Positions 15,082 through 24,373 of a DNA stretch of 29,258 nt are shown in pieces. The stretch is taken from NCBI GenBank assembly GCA_052388455.1, contig JBQTIA010000056.1, positions 1 to 29,258 on the forward strand, read 5' to 3'. The notes beneath the pieces are model-generated. The model did not search any database and was not told where the DNA came from. It saw only the letters and a list, made by a program, of their open reading frames with translations. The stretch's first letter is position 1. Each line of letters begins with the position of its first letter. The translations under genes were made by a program, and so were the position numbers. This stretch comes from CAZSNH01 sp052388455. Its GTDB lineage: Bacteria; Pseudomonadota; Alphaproteobacteria; Rhizobiales; Hyphomicrobiaceae.

Positions 15082-16665
15082 TCAGAGCAGTGGCCGGGAC
15101 GTGCGCGCCAGCTCAGCCACCGCCGGAAGATCGACCTTGCCGGTCCCCATGACCGGAATGGCCGAGACCACCAGGATGGCCTTCGGCACCGCCAGCTCGG
15201 CGAACCCCTGCTCCCGCGCATAATCGGACAGCGCTGCCCGGTCAGCGTCCGCCTTGTCGGTGACCAGCACCAGGCTTTCGCCTTTCCGGGCGTCGGGGAG
15301 GCCGACGACGACATGGGTTGCATCCGGCCACAAGCCGGCGGCCAGCGCCTCGACCGCGGCCAGCGAGACCATCTCGCCACCGATCTTGGCGAAGCGTTTG
15401 GCACGGCCGGTGATGGTGACGAACCCGTCCTCGATGGTGACGATATCGCCGGTGTCGTGCCAGCCATCCGCGGTTGGAACGACGACTCCGGGCGCAGCCG
15501 GCATCATATAGCCGGCCATGACATTGGGACCTTTGACGTACAGCCGGCCGCCCGACGCTATGCCGTCGACTTTTTCAAGCCGAACCGCGATGCCCGGCAG
15601 AATGCGCCCTACGGACCCGACCCGATGGGCGCTTGGCGTGTTGCACGCGATGACCGGCGCGCATTCGGTCGCGCCATACCCTTCCAGGATCATGGCGCCG
15701 GTCTTGTCCCACAGCCGGCGCGTGGCGTCCTTCACCCGCTCGGCGCCGGCGATGGCATAGCGTACCGACGCCAGCTCGGCGGCCTCTGCGGCCCGCGCAT
15801 AGCCCAGCAGGAAGGTGTCGGTTGCCAACAGGACGGTGGCGCGCGTCTCGCCGATCAGCTTCGGCACCTGCTTGTAATGCAGCGGGCTGGGATACAGCAC
15901 GACCTTCATGCCGTTGAGCAGCGGCATGAGGGTGGCGGCCGTCAGCCCGAAGGAATGGAACATCGGCAGCGGATTCATCACGATGTCGGCCGGCGTCAGC
16001 ATTCCGTCGGCGTGGGCAAAAATCTGGGCGGAGTTGGCCACCAGATTGGCGTTGGTCAGCACCACGCCCTTCGGCGCCCCTTCGGTGCCGGACGTGAACA
16101 GGATCACCGCCGGCCGATCGGCCGATGCCTGGGATCGGCGGCGGCGCCAGGGTGCGAGAATCGAGCGAACCAGCCCCTTGGCCTTGTCGACGAGCCCGAT
16201 GCCTCGGCGCACATCCTCCAGATAGAGGATCTCGATTCTGCGACCGGGCGAGACCTCGGTCGCCGCCAGCGCCGCGACCACGTCGTCCAGCTTCGCCGCT
16301 TCGATGAAGCGGCGGGACGTGACGACAACCGGCAGCGGTCCGGTAAGCGCCGCCGAGACGAGATTGCGCGGGCCGGCGGTGAAATTGAGGATGCCGGCAG
16401 CGCGGTCGAAGGCATTCAAGCCGATCAGGGTTGCGACGTGGCCGATGGCATTGGGCAGCAGAACGCCGACGGCTTCCCCCGCTCGCGTGGCAGTCCTCAG
16501 CTTGTCGCCGAGAACGAGGCTGACGAGGATCAGCCGGCTGTAGGTCAGCGGCTGGCGATCGGCATCCTCGACGATCGGCTTGGAGCGGCCATGCCGTCCA
16601 GCCGCCGCAACCAGCGCTGCAAAGACGGATGTGTGGGTTTCGAGGGGATCGAAGGGCGGGGGCAT
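15082..16665 (-). CDS. AMP-binding acyl-CoA/acyl-ACP synthetase, Aas-like
   Basis: The enzyme should activate a fatty or other carboxylic acid with ATP and couple it to CoA or ACP. Of the 527 residues, the ATP-binding loop FTSGTEGAPKG is at 190-200, followed by NPLPMFHSFGLTAATL, the GYGATECAPV motif, DGWHDTGDIVTIEDGFVTITGRAKRF in parts, and the C-terminal catalytic lysine region GTGKVDLPA (Lys510). The opening (VFAALVAAAGRHG...DRQPLTYSRL) and AGILNFTAG resemble the synthetase half of Aas (acyl-ACP synthetase of lysophospholipid re-acylation); the acyltransferase half is missing. I chose ATG 16665; a GTG at 16758 would add 31 non-conserved residues. The true substrate is unknown. Confidence 0.85.
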   Translation of the reverse strand: MPPPFDPLETHTSVFAALVAAAGRHGRSKPIVEDADRQPLTYSRLILVSLVLGDKLRTATRAGEAVGVLLPNAIGHVATLIGLNAFDRAAGILNFTAGPRNLVSAALTGPLPVVVTSRRFIEAAKLDDVVAALAATEVSPGRRIEILYLEDVRRGIGLVDKAKGLVRSILAPWRRRRSQASADRPAVILFTSGTEGAPKGVVLTNANLVANSAQIFAHADGMLTPADIVMNPLPMFHSFGLTAATLMPLLNGMKVVLYPSPLHYKQVPKLIGETRATVLLATDTFLLGYARAAEAAELASVRYAIAGAERVKDATRRLWDKTGAMILEGYGATECAPVIACNTPSAHRVGSVGRILPGIAVRLEKVDGIASGGRLYVKGPNVMAGYMMPAAPGVVVPTADGWHDTGDIVTIEDGFVTITGRAKRFAKIGGEMVSLAAVEALAAGLWPDATHVVVGLPDARKGESLVLVTDKADADRAALSDYAREQGFAELAVPKAILVVSAIPVMGTGKVDLPAVAELARTSRPLL

Positions 16666-16802
16666 CTCGGGCAGGCGCACGATTCGGGTTGTGGGTGGCG
16701 GGTGACCGTCTGGGGGTACGGTTCGACAATCTTTGCATTCGCCCGCTGTCGTGTACACCGCCGCGCGCCGTACGACCGCCCTTGCAGACCAACTGCATAA
16801 AA

Positions 16803-16831
16803 TTGCAACGGCATGCTTTACGGGCTTTAAG
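16803..16831 (+). promoter_or_regulatory. Candidate promoter of the tadG-like gene
   Basis: TTGCAA (16803-16808) and TTTAAG (16826-16831) are 17 bases apart, each matching the sigma-70 consensus at 4 of 6 positions or better. A start near 16838 would leave a 40-base leader containing TGGAG (16867-16871), which fits the ATG at 16878. Confidence 0.4.
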
Positions 16832-16877
16832 GACGAATTGCGTAGTCTCGCCTCATCTTCCGTTAATGGAGATGAGC

Positions 16878-18521
16878 ATGGTCCACGATGTCGGCCACCA
16901 GCGGCGCGCCTCCACCAGCGAGTTCGGACGGGGTCTTGCGGCGTTCGTCCAACGCTTCGCCGCCGACGAGCGCGGCGTCTCGGCGGTGATCTACGGCATC
17001 ATGTTCACCTTCATGTTCCTCGCCGCCGCGGTGGCGGTGGACCACAGCCGCGCGACAAAAGAGGCGCAGAACCAGCAGTCCGCGCTCGACCTCGCCATCC
17101 TCGCCGCCTCCGATCTGCTCGGCGGCACCGACGAAGGAACGACGGTGCAGCAGCGCGCGGAGCGTTTCTTTGCCGCCAACATGCCACCCGGCAGCACCGC
17201 GACCATCTCCGTCGCCATGGACGAGATTGCCGGCGAGATCACGGGCACCACCGGAAATGCCCACCCCACCACCCTCTTCAAGTCGGCCGTGCTCAAAGAA
17301 GCCCGCCGCGACAAAATCGATATCGGCGCCAACGCCCGCGTGGTGCGCGGCGACGGGACGATCGAGATCGGCCTCGTCGTCGACAACTCCGGCTCGATGG
17401 CCGGCACCTACATCGATGCGCTGAAATCCGCCGCGACCAAGCTGGTGAATGTCGTATTCAGCGGCAGCGAGGGCAGCGACAAGGTCAAGGTCGGCGTCAT
17501 CCCCTTCGCCTCGTCGGTCAACGTCGGCTCGGCCTACGGCGGCGCCGACTGGATCGATGGCGCGGCCGAATCGTCGCTGCATTCGGAAAACTTCTCGGAA
17601 CCGAAATCCCGCTTCGATCTCTTCTCCGACCTGTCGACCAACTGGGGTGGGTGCGTCGAGGTCCGCCCGGCGCCCTACGACGTTCAGGACACGGAGCCGA
17701 CCGCCAGCCAGCCCGACACGCGGTTCGTGCCGATGTTCGCGCCCGACGAGCCCGACGACGTGAGCGCCGAAGCCGCCGGCACCAGCTATTCGAACAACTA
17801 TATCTCTGACTTCGGCGGCACCTGCCCGGAGCCTGACATGACTTGCATCGTTTTCAATAAGAAAAAGAACAAGTGCACCACCTACGGTCCGGCGCCGATC
17901 GACGTGGCACTGGCGCAATCGCGCACCTGCAAGTATGCCGGCGCAACGCAGGCCGGTGGGAGCGGCCCGAACTACGGATGCTCGACGCAACCGCTGCTGG
18001 CCCTCAGTCAGTCCAAGACCACCGTGCAGGCGGCCATCGACGCCCTGACGGCCGGCGGCAACACCAACATCGGCGAAGGCACGATGTGGGGCTGGCGCGT
18101 TCTCTCTCCCGAGGCGCCGTTCACCGACGGACGCGCCTACGACGAGAGCGAAAACCGCAAAGTCCTGGTCGTGATGACCGACGGCGCCAACACCTATTCG
18201 GGCACCTCCAACCACAACAAGTCGCGCTATGGCGCCTTCGGATATGGCGTCAAGGATCGGCTCGGAACCACATACTCGTCGTCCGCCTACTCGGACGCGA
18301 TGGATCTGAAACTGGCGTCGGCCTGCACGAACGCCAAGACGGCCGGCGTCACGATTTACACTGTCGCCTTCCGCCTCGAAGGCGATGCCTCCACGCGCGC
18401 CCTGCTCTCCGCCTGCGCCACCAGCACCGATCACGCCTTCACGGCGTCGAGCGAAAGCGCGCTGGTGCAGGCCTTCGAGACCATCGGCCGCAACATCTCG
18501 CGACTGCGCGTCGCCGGCTGA
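16878..18521 (+). CDS. TadG-like pilus-associated protein with VWA domain
   Basis: The 547-residue protein begins with a cytoplasmic arm, then DERGVSAVIYGIMFTFMFLA with a membrane helix at about 34-54, the TadE/TadG-type N-terminus, and NQQSALDLAILAASD. A von Willebrand factor A domain follows: TIEIGLVVDNSGSM carries the metal-ion site DNSGS (169-173), and VLVVMTDGANTYSG is the later MIDAS part. A cysteine-containing insertion lies between them (about 255-370). In Tad systems TadG is an envelope protein needed for pilus assembly. ATG 16878 was chosen for TGGAG six bases upstream; ATG codons at 16866 and 16872 lack one. cpaC and cpaD lie downstream, 299 bases away, so this is part of a Tad locus. 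Acting on the pilus is inference from family and place. Confidence 0.85.
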   Translation: MVHDVGHQRRASTSEFGRGLAAFVQRFAADERGVSAVIYGIMFTFMFLAAAVAVDHSRATKEAQNQQSALDLAILAASDLLGGTDEGTTVQQRAERFFAANMPPGSTATISVAMDEIAGEITGTTGNAHPTTLFKSAVLKEARRDKIDIGANARVVRGDGTIEIGLVVDNSGSMAGTYIDALKSAATKLVNVVFSGSEGSDKVKVGVIPFASSVNVGSAYGGADWIDGAAESSLHSENFSEPKSRFDLFSDLSTNWGGCVEVRPAPYDVQDTEPTASQPDTRFVPMFAPDEPDDVSAEAAGTSYSNNYISDFGGTCPEPDMTCIVFNKKKNKCTTYGPAPIDVALAQSRTCKYAGATQAGGSGPNYGCSTQPLLALSQSKTTVQAAIDALTAGGNTNIGEGTMWGWRVLSPEAPFTDGRAYDESENRKVLVVMTDGANTYSGTSNHNKSRYGAFGYGVKDRLGTTYSSSAYSDAMDLKLASACTNAKTAGVTIYTVAFRLEGDASTRALLSACATSTDHAFTASSESALVQAFETIGRNISRLRVAG

Positions 18522-18820
18522 CGCGGCCCGCTGTTCCGTTCACACCTGCGCGAACATTGTTCCGTCGCGGCCGCAAGTCGGTTGGGCGCTTCGCCTTTGA
18601 GCGTTCGCGGGATTTCCGGCGGCGTGCATGGCCTGTGGGCAAGGTGTGGACCGGCGGCGGGATTGCCACATCCTGCCGCGTTCGGCGCTAGCTTTCCGCC
18701 GCGCGATTGAGAACAGTCCGGTTCCAACGCGTATGCGTCATTGTGCAGTCACGTCTCCTGGAACGGCCGTCCGCCGAGTGTCGGGCCATGCCGAACAGGG
18801 CCAGCAGGGTCTATCGTGTC

Positions 18821-20338
18821 ATGAGGTCAGTGCGAGACAAGCGGGTGCTCAGCGCCTGCATCGAGCCGGTCGTCGTTCTGCTGGCGCTTCTCATGCTGCC
18901 GGCCGCAGCGTCGGCGCAGCGCTCGCCGGCCGATGCGGTGATGTTCGATCCCAACCACAAATCGCAGCTCCGCATCCCGCCGGGCGGCCCCTATCCGGTG
19001 GTGCGCAAGGCGACCATCGGGCTCGACAAGTCGATGCTGGTCGAGGTGCCGATCGATCTCAACAACGTGCTCGTCTCCAATCCGGAAGTGGTCGACGCCG
19101 TGGTGCAGACCTCGCGTCAGGTCTACCTGCTCGCCAAGGAAGTCGGCGAGGCGAACGCCTTCTTCATCGGTCCCGACGGCCAGAAAGTGCTGTTCATGGA
19201 GCTGACCGTCACGCGCGATCTTTCGGCGCTGCAGGATTCGCTCAACCGGCTGCTGGCCGGCGCCAAGATCCGCGTCGAGGCGATGGGCGAGAACGTTGTG
19301 CTCGCCGGCTCGGTATTGAATCCGGTCGACGCCAACCGGGCGCAGGAGATGGCCGCCAAATTCATCAAGCGCAAAGACGGCGTGATCAACATGCTCGCCG
19401 CCGACGGCAAGGAGCAGGTGCTGCTCAAGGTTCAGGTCGCCGAGATGCAGCGCGACGCCATCCGCCGCATCGGCGTCGATCTGCCGAGCGCCATCAAGAC
19501 GGCCGGTGATTTCACCTTCTCGAAGGCGTTTTTCAACGGCTTTCCAGTGACGAGCCCGTTGGTGGCCGGGGCGAGCGCCATTGCGCCCGGCGTCCCGCCC
19601 GCGGTCGCCGCGGGCTCGGCACTGCTCTCTCACTACACCGACAACGGCGAGAGCGTGACTGCGCTGATGCAGGCCCTCGAGCGGGCCGGTGTCGTGCGCA
19701 CGCTGGCAGAGCCGACGCTGACGGCGATCTCGGGCGAGACCGCGAAGTTTCTCGCCGGTGGCGAGTTCCCGGTCCCGATCGCGCAGGACGACAACAAAGT
19801 GACGGTCGAATGGAAGGAGTTCGGCGTCAACGTCAACTTCAAGCCGGTGGTGCTGACCGACGGCCGCGTCAGCCTCAACGTCGCGGCCGAGGTCAGCGAG
19901 CTGACCAACGAAGGCGCGGTGAGCGTCGGCGGAATCACCATTTCCGGACTCAAGGTGCGGCGTGCGGAGACGACTCTGGAGCTGCCGAGCGGCGGCACGC
20001 TGGCCATGGCGGGACTGCTGTCCGAGGAAACCCGGCAGGGTGTCGAAGGCATGCCAGTGCTGAAAAATTTGCCGGTCCTCGGCGCGCTCTTCCGCTCCAA
20101 CGACTACAGGCGCCGCGAGACCGAGCTGGTGATCCTGGTGACGCCCTACATCGCCACCCATTCTACGGCGACGGCGCTCGCAAAGCCGACCGACGGGTTC
20201 ATGCCGCAGACCGATCTCAAGGAGCTGTTCTTCGGCCACATCAACCGCGTCTACGGCGGGGAAGGCGCGCCGGGCGAGCACCGCCGGTTCTTCGGCGATT
20301 TCGGCTATGCCATCGAATATCCGGGGGTGAAGGGATGA
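18821..20338 (+). CDS. cpaC: CpaC/RcpA-type outer-membrane secretin of the Tad pilus
   Basis: CpaC forms the outer-membrane channel through which the Flp/Tad pilus passes. The 505 residues start with a signal peptide (hydrophobic VVVLLALLMLPAAASA, likely cleaved after Ala32), then the N-terminal secretin-type domain at about 58-130 (DLNNVLVSNPEVVDAVV), a BON domain at about 133-190 (LLAGAKIRVEAMGENVVLAGSV in part), and the secretin core from about 275 (ALERAGVVRTLAEPTLTAISG, FLAGGEFPVPI, GVNVNFKPVV, LPSGGTLAMAGLL, LVILVTPYI). ATG 18821 was preferred because it puts the signal peptide at the start; ATG 18788 is possible, and the ribosome binding site (AGGG, 11 bases) is weak. The 299 bases before it hold a repeated TGTTCCGT and no gene. 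Its stop overlaps the start of cpaD. Confidence 0.93.
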   Translation: MRSVRDKRVLSACIEPVVVLLALLMLPAAASAQRSPADAVMFDPNHKSQLRIPPGGPYPVVRKATIGLDKSMLVEVPIDLNNVLVSNPEVVDAVVQTSRQVYLLAKEVGEANAFFIGPDGQKVLFMELTVTRDLSALQDSLNRLLAGAKIRVEAMGENVVLAGSVLNPVDANRAQEMAAKFIKRKDGVINMLAADGKEQVLLKVQVAEMQRDAIRRIGVDLPSAIKTAGDFTFSKAFFNGFPVTSPLVAGASAIAPGVPPAVAAGSALLSHYTDNGESVTALMQALERAGVVRTLAEPTLTAISGETAKFLAGGEFPVPIAQDDNKVTVEWKEFGVNVNFKPVVLTDGRVSLNVAAEVSELTNEGAVSVGGITISGLKVRRAETTLELPSGGTLAMAGLLSEETRQGVEGMPVLKNLPVLGALFRSNDYRRRETELVILVTPYIATHSTATALAKPTDGFMPQTDLKELFFGHINRVYGGEGAPGEHRRFFGDFGYAIEYPGVKG

Positions 20339-21063
20339 GCATCGCTGTGGACTTCCGCGGCAAGTCGGTCTCGCGCGGCCGCGGCGGCGCGTCAGGGCTG
20401 AGCCTCGCTCTCGGACTGGGGCTCGCCCTCCTGGTCGCCGGCGGCTGCGTCGACGATGAAACCGCCGCCCTCATCGCCAATCCGGCGACGCACCATCCGA
20501 TCGGCTACGGCGCCAGCCCCGAGACACTGATCGTCGAGGTGCCCTCGCACGGCGGCGGCCTCAGCCGCAATCAGCAGGCCGACGTCTACCGCTTCCTCGA
20601 ACGCTACAAGGCCGAGAGCACCGGGAACCTGCGCATCGAGGCTCCGGGCGCTGCGAGCCAGCACTTCGCGATTTCCCGGTCCATGCGGCAGGTGGAAGAG
20701 GTGGTGCAGGCATCAGGTATCGATCCGGGGGCTATCGAAGTCTCGCGCACCGGTGGCAAGAACGGCCACGCGGCCGCCGTCAGTCTCACCTACGATCGGA
20801 CGGTCGCTCTGCCGCCCGAGTGCGGGGACTGGTCGGATGATCTAGGCAAGAACCGCAACCGTCTGCCCTACAACAACTTCGGCTGCGCCTCGCAGCGCAA
20901 CCTCGCCCTGACCGTCGCCAACGGCCGCGATCTGCAGGGGCCGCAGCAGGAAACCCCGCGTTCGAGTGAGCGGCGCAGCACGACATGGTCGGAGTACATC
21001 GGCGCCAGCGCTGCCGACAACGCGGCGACCAATTCCACCGGTCCGACGCCGACGACGAAGTGA
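20335..21063 (+). CDS. cpaD: CpaD-type Tad pilus lipoprotein
   Basis: CpaD is the outer-membrane lipoprotein that assists the CpaC secretin. The 242-residue product has a signal sequence LSLALGLGLALLVAGG ending at a lipobox cysteine (Cys38), then HPIGYGASPETLIVEVP and VYRFLERYKAEST, with the family's C-terminal CGDWSDDL...NNFGCASQRNLALTVANGRDL segment. The start ATG overlaps the cpaC stop (ATGA at 20335-20338) with GGGGGTGAAGGG just before, so the two are translationally coupled. The C-terminal tail after residue 210 is serine/threonine-rich and less conserved. The usual cpaE-cpaF-tadB-tadC genes do not follow. Confidence 0.9.
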   Translation: MSIAVDFRGKSVSRGRGGASGLSLALGLGLALLVAGGCVDDETAALIANPATHHPIGYGASPETLIVEVPSHGGGLSRNQQADVYRFLERYKAESTGNLRIEAPGAASQHFAISRSMRQVEEVVQASGIDPGAIEVSRTGGKNGHAAAVSLTYDRTVALPPECGDWSDDLGKNRNRLPYNNFGCASQRNLALTVANGRDLQGPQQETPRSSERRSTTWSEYIGASAADNAATNSTGPTPTTK

Positions 21064-21151
21064 AAGCCCTGCCTTAGCCGTTTCGAAGCGCGCAACGATC
21101 CGCTAGGCTCGACCCCGCAATCGATCCATTCATTGATCAAGGGGGTTGAGG

Positions 21152-22501
21152 ATGCTTGAAACTTTGCTGCGTACCTTCGCGGCTTTGTGCGTGCTGCTTA
21201 TTCTGGCCTCGGCGACCGCACGACCGGCAACAGCCCAGGAGTCGACCTCTCCGTCGACCGTCGCCGCCCGGCAGGCCGAACTGCGCCGGGAACTCGCCGC
21301 CAAGCTCGGATTGCCGGTTGAGCAGCTCGGCAACAACGTCGATCTCGTAAAGGATCTGAAGTTCGATCGCGCGACGGTCGACAACGCCGTCCGTGCGCTG
21401 CTGGCGGAGCAGAACGCGCGCAAGGTGCGCGAAACGCCGACCCGCGTCGGCGACATTCTCGCCGCCGCCGCCATCAAATCCCCGGCCTCGCTCGGTGTCG
21501 AGCGCAGCTTCGCCGGTCCGACCAGCGCCGTCGCCTACAGCCAGAGCGTGTTCTACGCCACCGATCGCAAGCCGTCGGGGAGCGCGGCCATCGAAGCCTC
21601 GTTCGGCGCCGAGCGGGCGCCCGGAGGCGTGATGCGTTTCGGCCGCGTCGAGGTCAATATCCCGAAATCGCACAAGGCCGGCCAGATCGAGCGGCCCTAT
21701 ACCAGCCTGTTCCAGTCGAACGACCCGGCCAGCCATATCTTCATGCGCACGCTGAAGCCGCTGACGCAGGCCGAGCTGTTCGCCGCGATCGCACCGGGCG
21801 CCACCCCCGACGACGTGCTGCTCTACATCCACGGATTCAACAACAACTTCGAGGATGCCATTCTGCGCACAGGCCAGATGGCCTTCGACTTCGGATTCAA
21901 GGGAGCGCCCATCGCTTTTACTTGGCCGTCCTACCGCAGCGTGCTCGGCTATGGGGGCGATTCCGAGAACATGGCCTGGAGCGTCAAGCACATCGCCGAT
22001 TTTCTGACCAAGCTGGCCAGTGACAAGCCCGGCCGCAAGCTCCATGTCGTCGCCCACAGCATGGGAAGCCGCGGCCTCCTCGGTGCGCTACGGATGCTGG
22101 CGCTGCAGGGTCGCCGGACGACGATGCTGAAGACGGTGATCCTGTGCGCGCCGGATTTCGACGCCGGACTGTTCAGCGAGCAGGTGGCGGCCGAGGTCAA
22201 GCCGCTGGCCGAGCAATGGGTCGTCTATGCCTCCAAGCAGGATTACGCGCTGGCCCTCTCGGAAAAGGTCAACGCGACGCTGCGGCTCGGCACCCCGCTC
22301 ACGTTCGCACAAGGCTATCAGATCGTGGACGCCTCCGAGGTCGAGGTGACGCCCTGGAGCCTGCCGGAAATCCACACCTATTTCGCCGTCAAGGAACGGC
22401 TGATCCGCGATCTGCGCGGTGTTCTAGAAGGATTGCCGCCTGCGGCGCGCGGCCTGACCTCGAAGGTCAGCGGCCGGGACACCTTCTGGGAGCTGAGGTG
22501 A
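21152..22501 (+). CDS. DUF900-type alpha/beta hydrolase, secreted
   Basis: The 449-residue protein opens with a signal peptide (LLRTFAALCVLLILASATARPATA, cut near residue 28), so it likely acts in the periplasm. Its C-terminal half is an alpha/beta hydrolase of the DUF900 family: oxyanion segment YIHGFNNNF (His227), nucleophile elbow AHSMGSRG (Ser303), acid candidate in CAPDFDAGLF, and a late histidine in PEIHTYF. Between signal and hydrolase lies a helical stretch (about 41-92, RRELAAKLGLPVEQLG then LVKDLKFDRATVDNAV) that looks like an acyl-carrier-protein fold without the phosphopantetheine serine. GGGGG six bases before ATG 21152 supports the start. It follows cpaD by 88 bases; substrate and link to pili are unknown. 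Confidence 0.8.
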   Translation: MLETLLRTFAALCVLLILASATARPATAQESTSPSTVAARQAELRRELAAKLGLPVEQLGNNVDLVKDLKFDRATVDNAVRALLAEQNARKVRETPTRVGDILAAAAIKSPASLGVERSFAGPTSAVAYSQSVFYATDRKPSGSAAIEASFGAERAPGGVMRFGRVEVNIPKSHKAGQIERPYTSLFQSNDPASHIFMRTLKPLTQAELFAAIAPGATPDDVLLYIHGFNNNFEDAILRTGQMAFDFGFKGAPIAFTWPSYRSVLGYGGDSENMAWSVKHIADFLTKLASDKPGRKLHVVAHSMGSRGLLGALRMLALQGRRTTMLKTVILCAPDFDAGLFSEQVAAEVKPLAEQWVVYASKQDYALALSEKVNATLRLGTPLTFAQGYQIVDASEVEVTPWSLPEIHTYFAVKERLIRDLRGVLEGLPPAARGLTSKVSGRDTFWELR

Positions 22502-22548
22502 CGCTGCGGTCCGCAAGGCGGCGCAGGTGAAACACGGTGCCCGCAGCG
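22502..22548. terminator. Inverted repeat between convergent hydrolase and phaC
   Basis: CGCTGCGG (22502-22509) pairs exactly with CCGCAGCG (22541-22548), with 31 bases between, directly after the hydrolase stop and ten bases before the phaC stop. A bidirectional terminator is plausible from the position, but there is no T-run and the loop is long. Confidence 0.3.
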
Positions 22549-22558
22549 GCGGGACAGC

Positions 22559-24373
22559 TCAGCTCTTGGCTTTGACGTAGCTGCCGGGTGCCGCCTCGAT
22601 GACGCCGAGCTTCTCGCCGGGTTCGCGGGGCAGCGTCCAATTGCCCGAATGTCGGCCGAGCCAGTCCGACCAGTGCGGCCACCAGGAGCCCGGATGCTCC
22701 TTGGCCATGCCCATCCAGTCCTCGAGATTGTCGGCCGCTGCCTTCGGCGCCGTCCAGTACTGGTATTTTACCTTGTCGGGCGGATTGACGACGCCGGCGA
22801 TGTGACCTGAACCCGCGAGCACGAACTCGACCGGGCCGCCGAAATTCTTGGCGCCGATGAACACCGACTTGGCCGGCGCGATGTGGTCTTCCTTGGTCGC
22901 CAGCTCATAGACCGGCAGCTTGACGCGGCCGAGGTCGAGCTTGGTGCCGGCCAGCGTCATCTCCCCGCGGGTCAGCTTGTTGGCGTTGTAGAACTCGCGC
23001 AGGTAGAAGTTGTGATTGGCGGCGGCCATGCGCGTCGAGTCCTGGTTCCAGTACAGGAGGTCGAACGGGAAAGGCTTCTTGCCGAGCATGTAGTTGTTGA
23101 CGATGTACGGCCAGATCAGATCCTTGGGCCGCATCATGTTGAACACGTTGGCCATGCGCGAGCCGTCGAGATAGCCGCGCTCGGCCATCATTTCTTCCAG
23201 CGCGGTCAGCTGCGTATCGGTGGTGAACAGCAGCAGATCGCCGGCCTTCGAGAAATCGACCTGCGTGGTCAGGAAGGTCGCCGAGCGGTAGGGCGCCTCG
23301 CCGCGGGCCGCCAGATAGGCGAGCGTGGTGCCGACCAGCGTGCCACCGACGCAATAGCCGAGCACGTTGATCTGCTCGGTGGCGGTTTCGCGCTTGACCG
23401 CATCGGTGGCGCTGAGCAGCCCCTCGATCATGTAGTCTTCGAAGGTCTTGTGCGAGAGCTTGGCATCCGGGTTGACCCAGGACACCAGGAACACCGTGAA
23501 CCCCTGATCGACCGCGAACTTGACGAAGCTCTTCGCCGGAGTGAGGTCGAGGATGTAGTACTTGTTGATCCAAGGCGGCACGATGAGCACCGGGATCTCG
23601 CGAACCTTGTCGGTGGTGGGCGAGTACTGGATGAGCTGCAGCACGTCGTTCTGGAAAACGACCTTGCCGGGCGTCATGGCGAGGTTGCGTCCGACCTCGA
23701 ACGCCTGCGTGTCCGTCTGGCTGATTTTCAAGAGGTCGCCCGAACGCGTCATGTCGTCGACGAGATGCGACATGCCCTGCACGAGGTTGCGGCCGTTGGT
23801 GGCGAACGTCTCGCGCACCACTTCCGGATTGAGTGCCGGAATGTTCGACGGCGACATGGCGCTGGAGATCTGGCGGAAATAGAAATCGGCCTTCTGGCGC
23901 GTCTTGTCGTCGATGCCGTCCGTCTCCTTGAGCACGTCCTCGGCCCAATGGGTGGTGACGAGATAAGCCTGCTTCCAGAAATCGAAGAACGGATTGGTCG
24001 ACCACTCGGGGTCCTTGAAACGGTTGTCGCTCGGCTCCGGCTCTGCGACCGGGCGCACGTCCTCGCCGAGCATCCGGCGCACGGTGGAGTTCCAAAGCTC
24101 GACGTAGGAGCGCATCAGCAGGCCCTGCGCCTCGGCGAGCTTGGCGGGGTCCATCATCCACACGCGGGCGATGTCGCCGACGGTCTGCGCCGCCTCCTGC
24201 AACTCGCTGGCCGCCGAATAGGGGCTGACCTTGCTGTCCGAGCGCTCGATGAACTGGCTCATCGCCTTGCCGCTCTCCTCCATGAGGCGCAGCATGTTGC
24301 GGGCGAATTCTTCAGGATTATCGATCTTGTACGGCGTCATGGCGTCGGACGGCTGATTGCTCATGTGGCCCAT
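22559..24373 (-). CDS. phaC: Class I poly(3-hydroxyalkanoate) synthase
   Basis: PhaC polymerises 3-hydroxybutyryl-CoA into PHB at the granule surface. The 604 residues fit class I enzymes. After a variable N-terminal domain (about 1-200) come PPWINKYYILDL, the lipase-like box GYCVGG with catalytic Cys341, KEDHIAP with Asp496, and GSGHIAGVVNPP with His524, completing the triad; YWNQDSTRMAAANHNFYLRE and the WWPHWSDWL end are also typical. ATG 24373 was taken; a second ATG at 24364 would shorten it by three residues. It is convergent with the hydrolase gene and divergent from a small lipoprotein. No phaA, phaB or phasin gene is in the window. With ccr and ecm nearby, PHB and the ethylmalonyl-CoA pathway share acetoacetyl-CoA and 3-hydroxybutyryl-CoA. 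Confidence 0.97.
   Translation of the reverse strand: MGHMSNQPSDAMTPYKIDNPEEFARNMLRLMEESGKAMSQFIERSDSKVSPYSAASELQEAAQTVGDIARVWMMDPAKLAEAQGLLMRSYVELWNSTVRRMLGEDVRPVAEPEPSDNRFKDPEWSTNPFFDFWKQAYLVTTHWAEDVLKETDGIDDKTRQKADFYFRQISSAMSPSNIPALNPEVVRETFATNGRNLVQGMSHLVDDMTRSGDLLKISQTDTQAFEVGRNLAMTPGKVVFQNDVLQLIQYSPTTDKVREIPVLIVPPWINKYYILDLTPAKSFVKFAVDQGFTVFLVSWVNPDAKLSHKTFEDYMIEGLLSATDAVKRETATEQINVLGYCVGGTLVGTTLAYLAARGEAPYRSATFLTTQVDFSKAGDLLLFTTDTQLTALEEMMAERGYLDGSRMANVFNMMRPKDLIWPYIVNNYMLGKKPFPFDLLYWNQDSTRMAAANHNFYLREFYNANKLTRGEMTLAGTKLDLGRVKLPVYELATKEDHIAPAKSVFIGAKNFGGPVEFVLAGSGHIAGVVNPPDKVKYQYWTAPKAAADNLEDWMGMAKEHPGSWWPHWSDWLGRHSGNWTLPREPGEKLGVIEAAPGSYVKAKS

Noticed and set aside
14371..16800. 809-codon plus-strand frame opposite the acyl-activating enzyme
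   Set aside because: It spans several minus-strand genes and intergenic DNA, is low-complexity and arginine-rich, and lacks domains; the minus strand carries the AMP-binding motifs.
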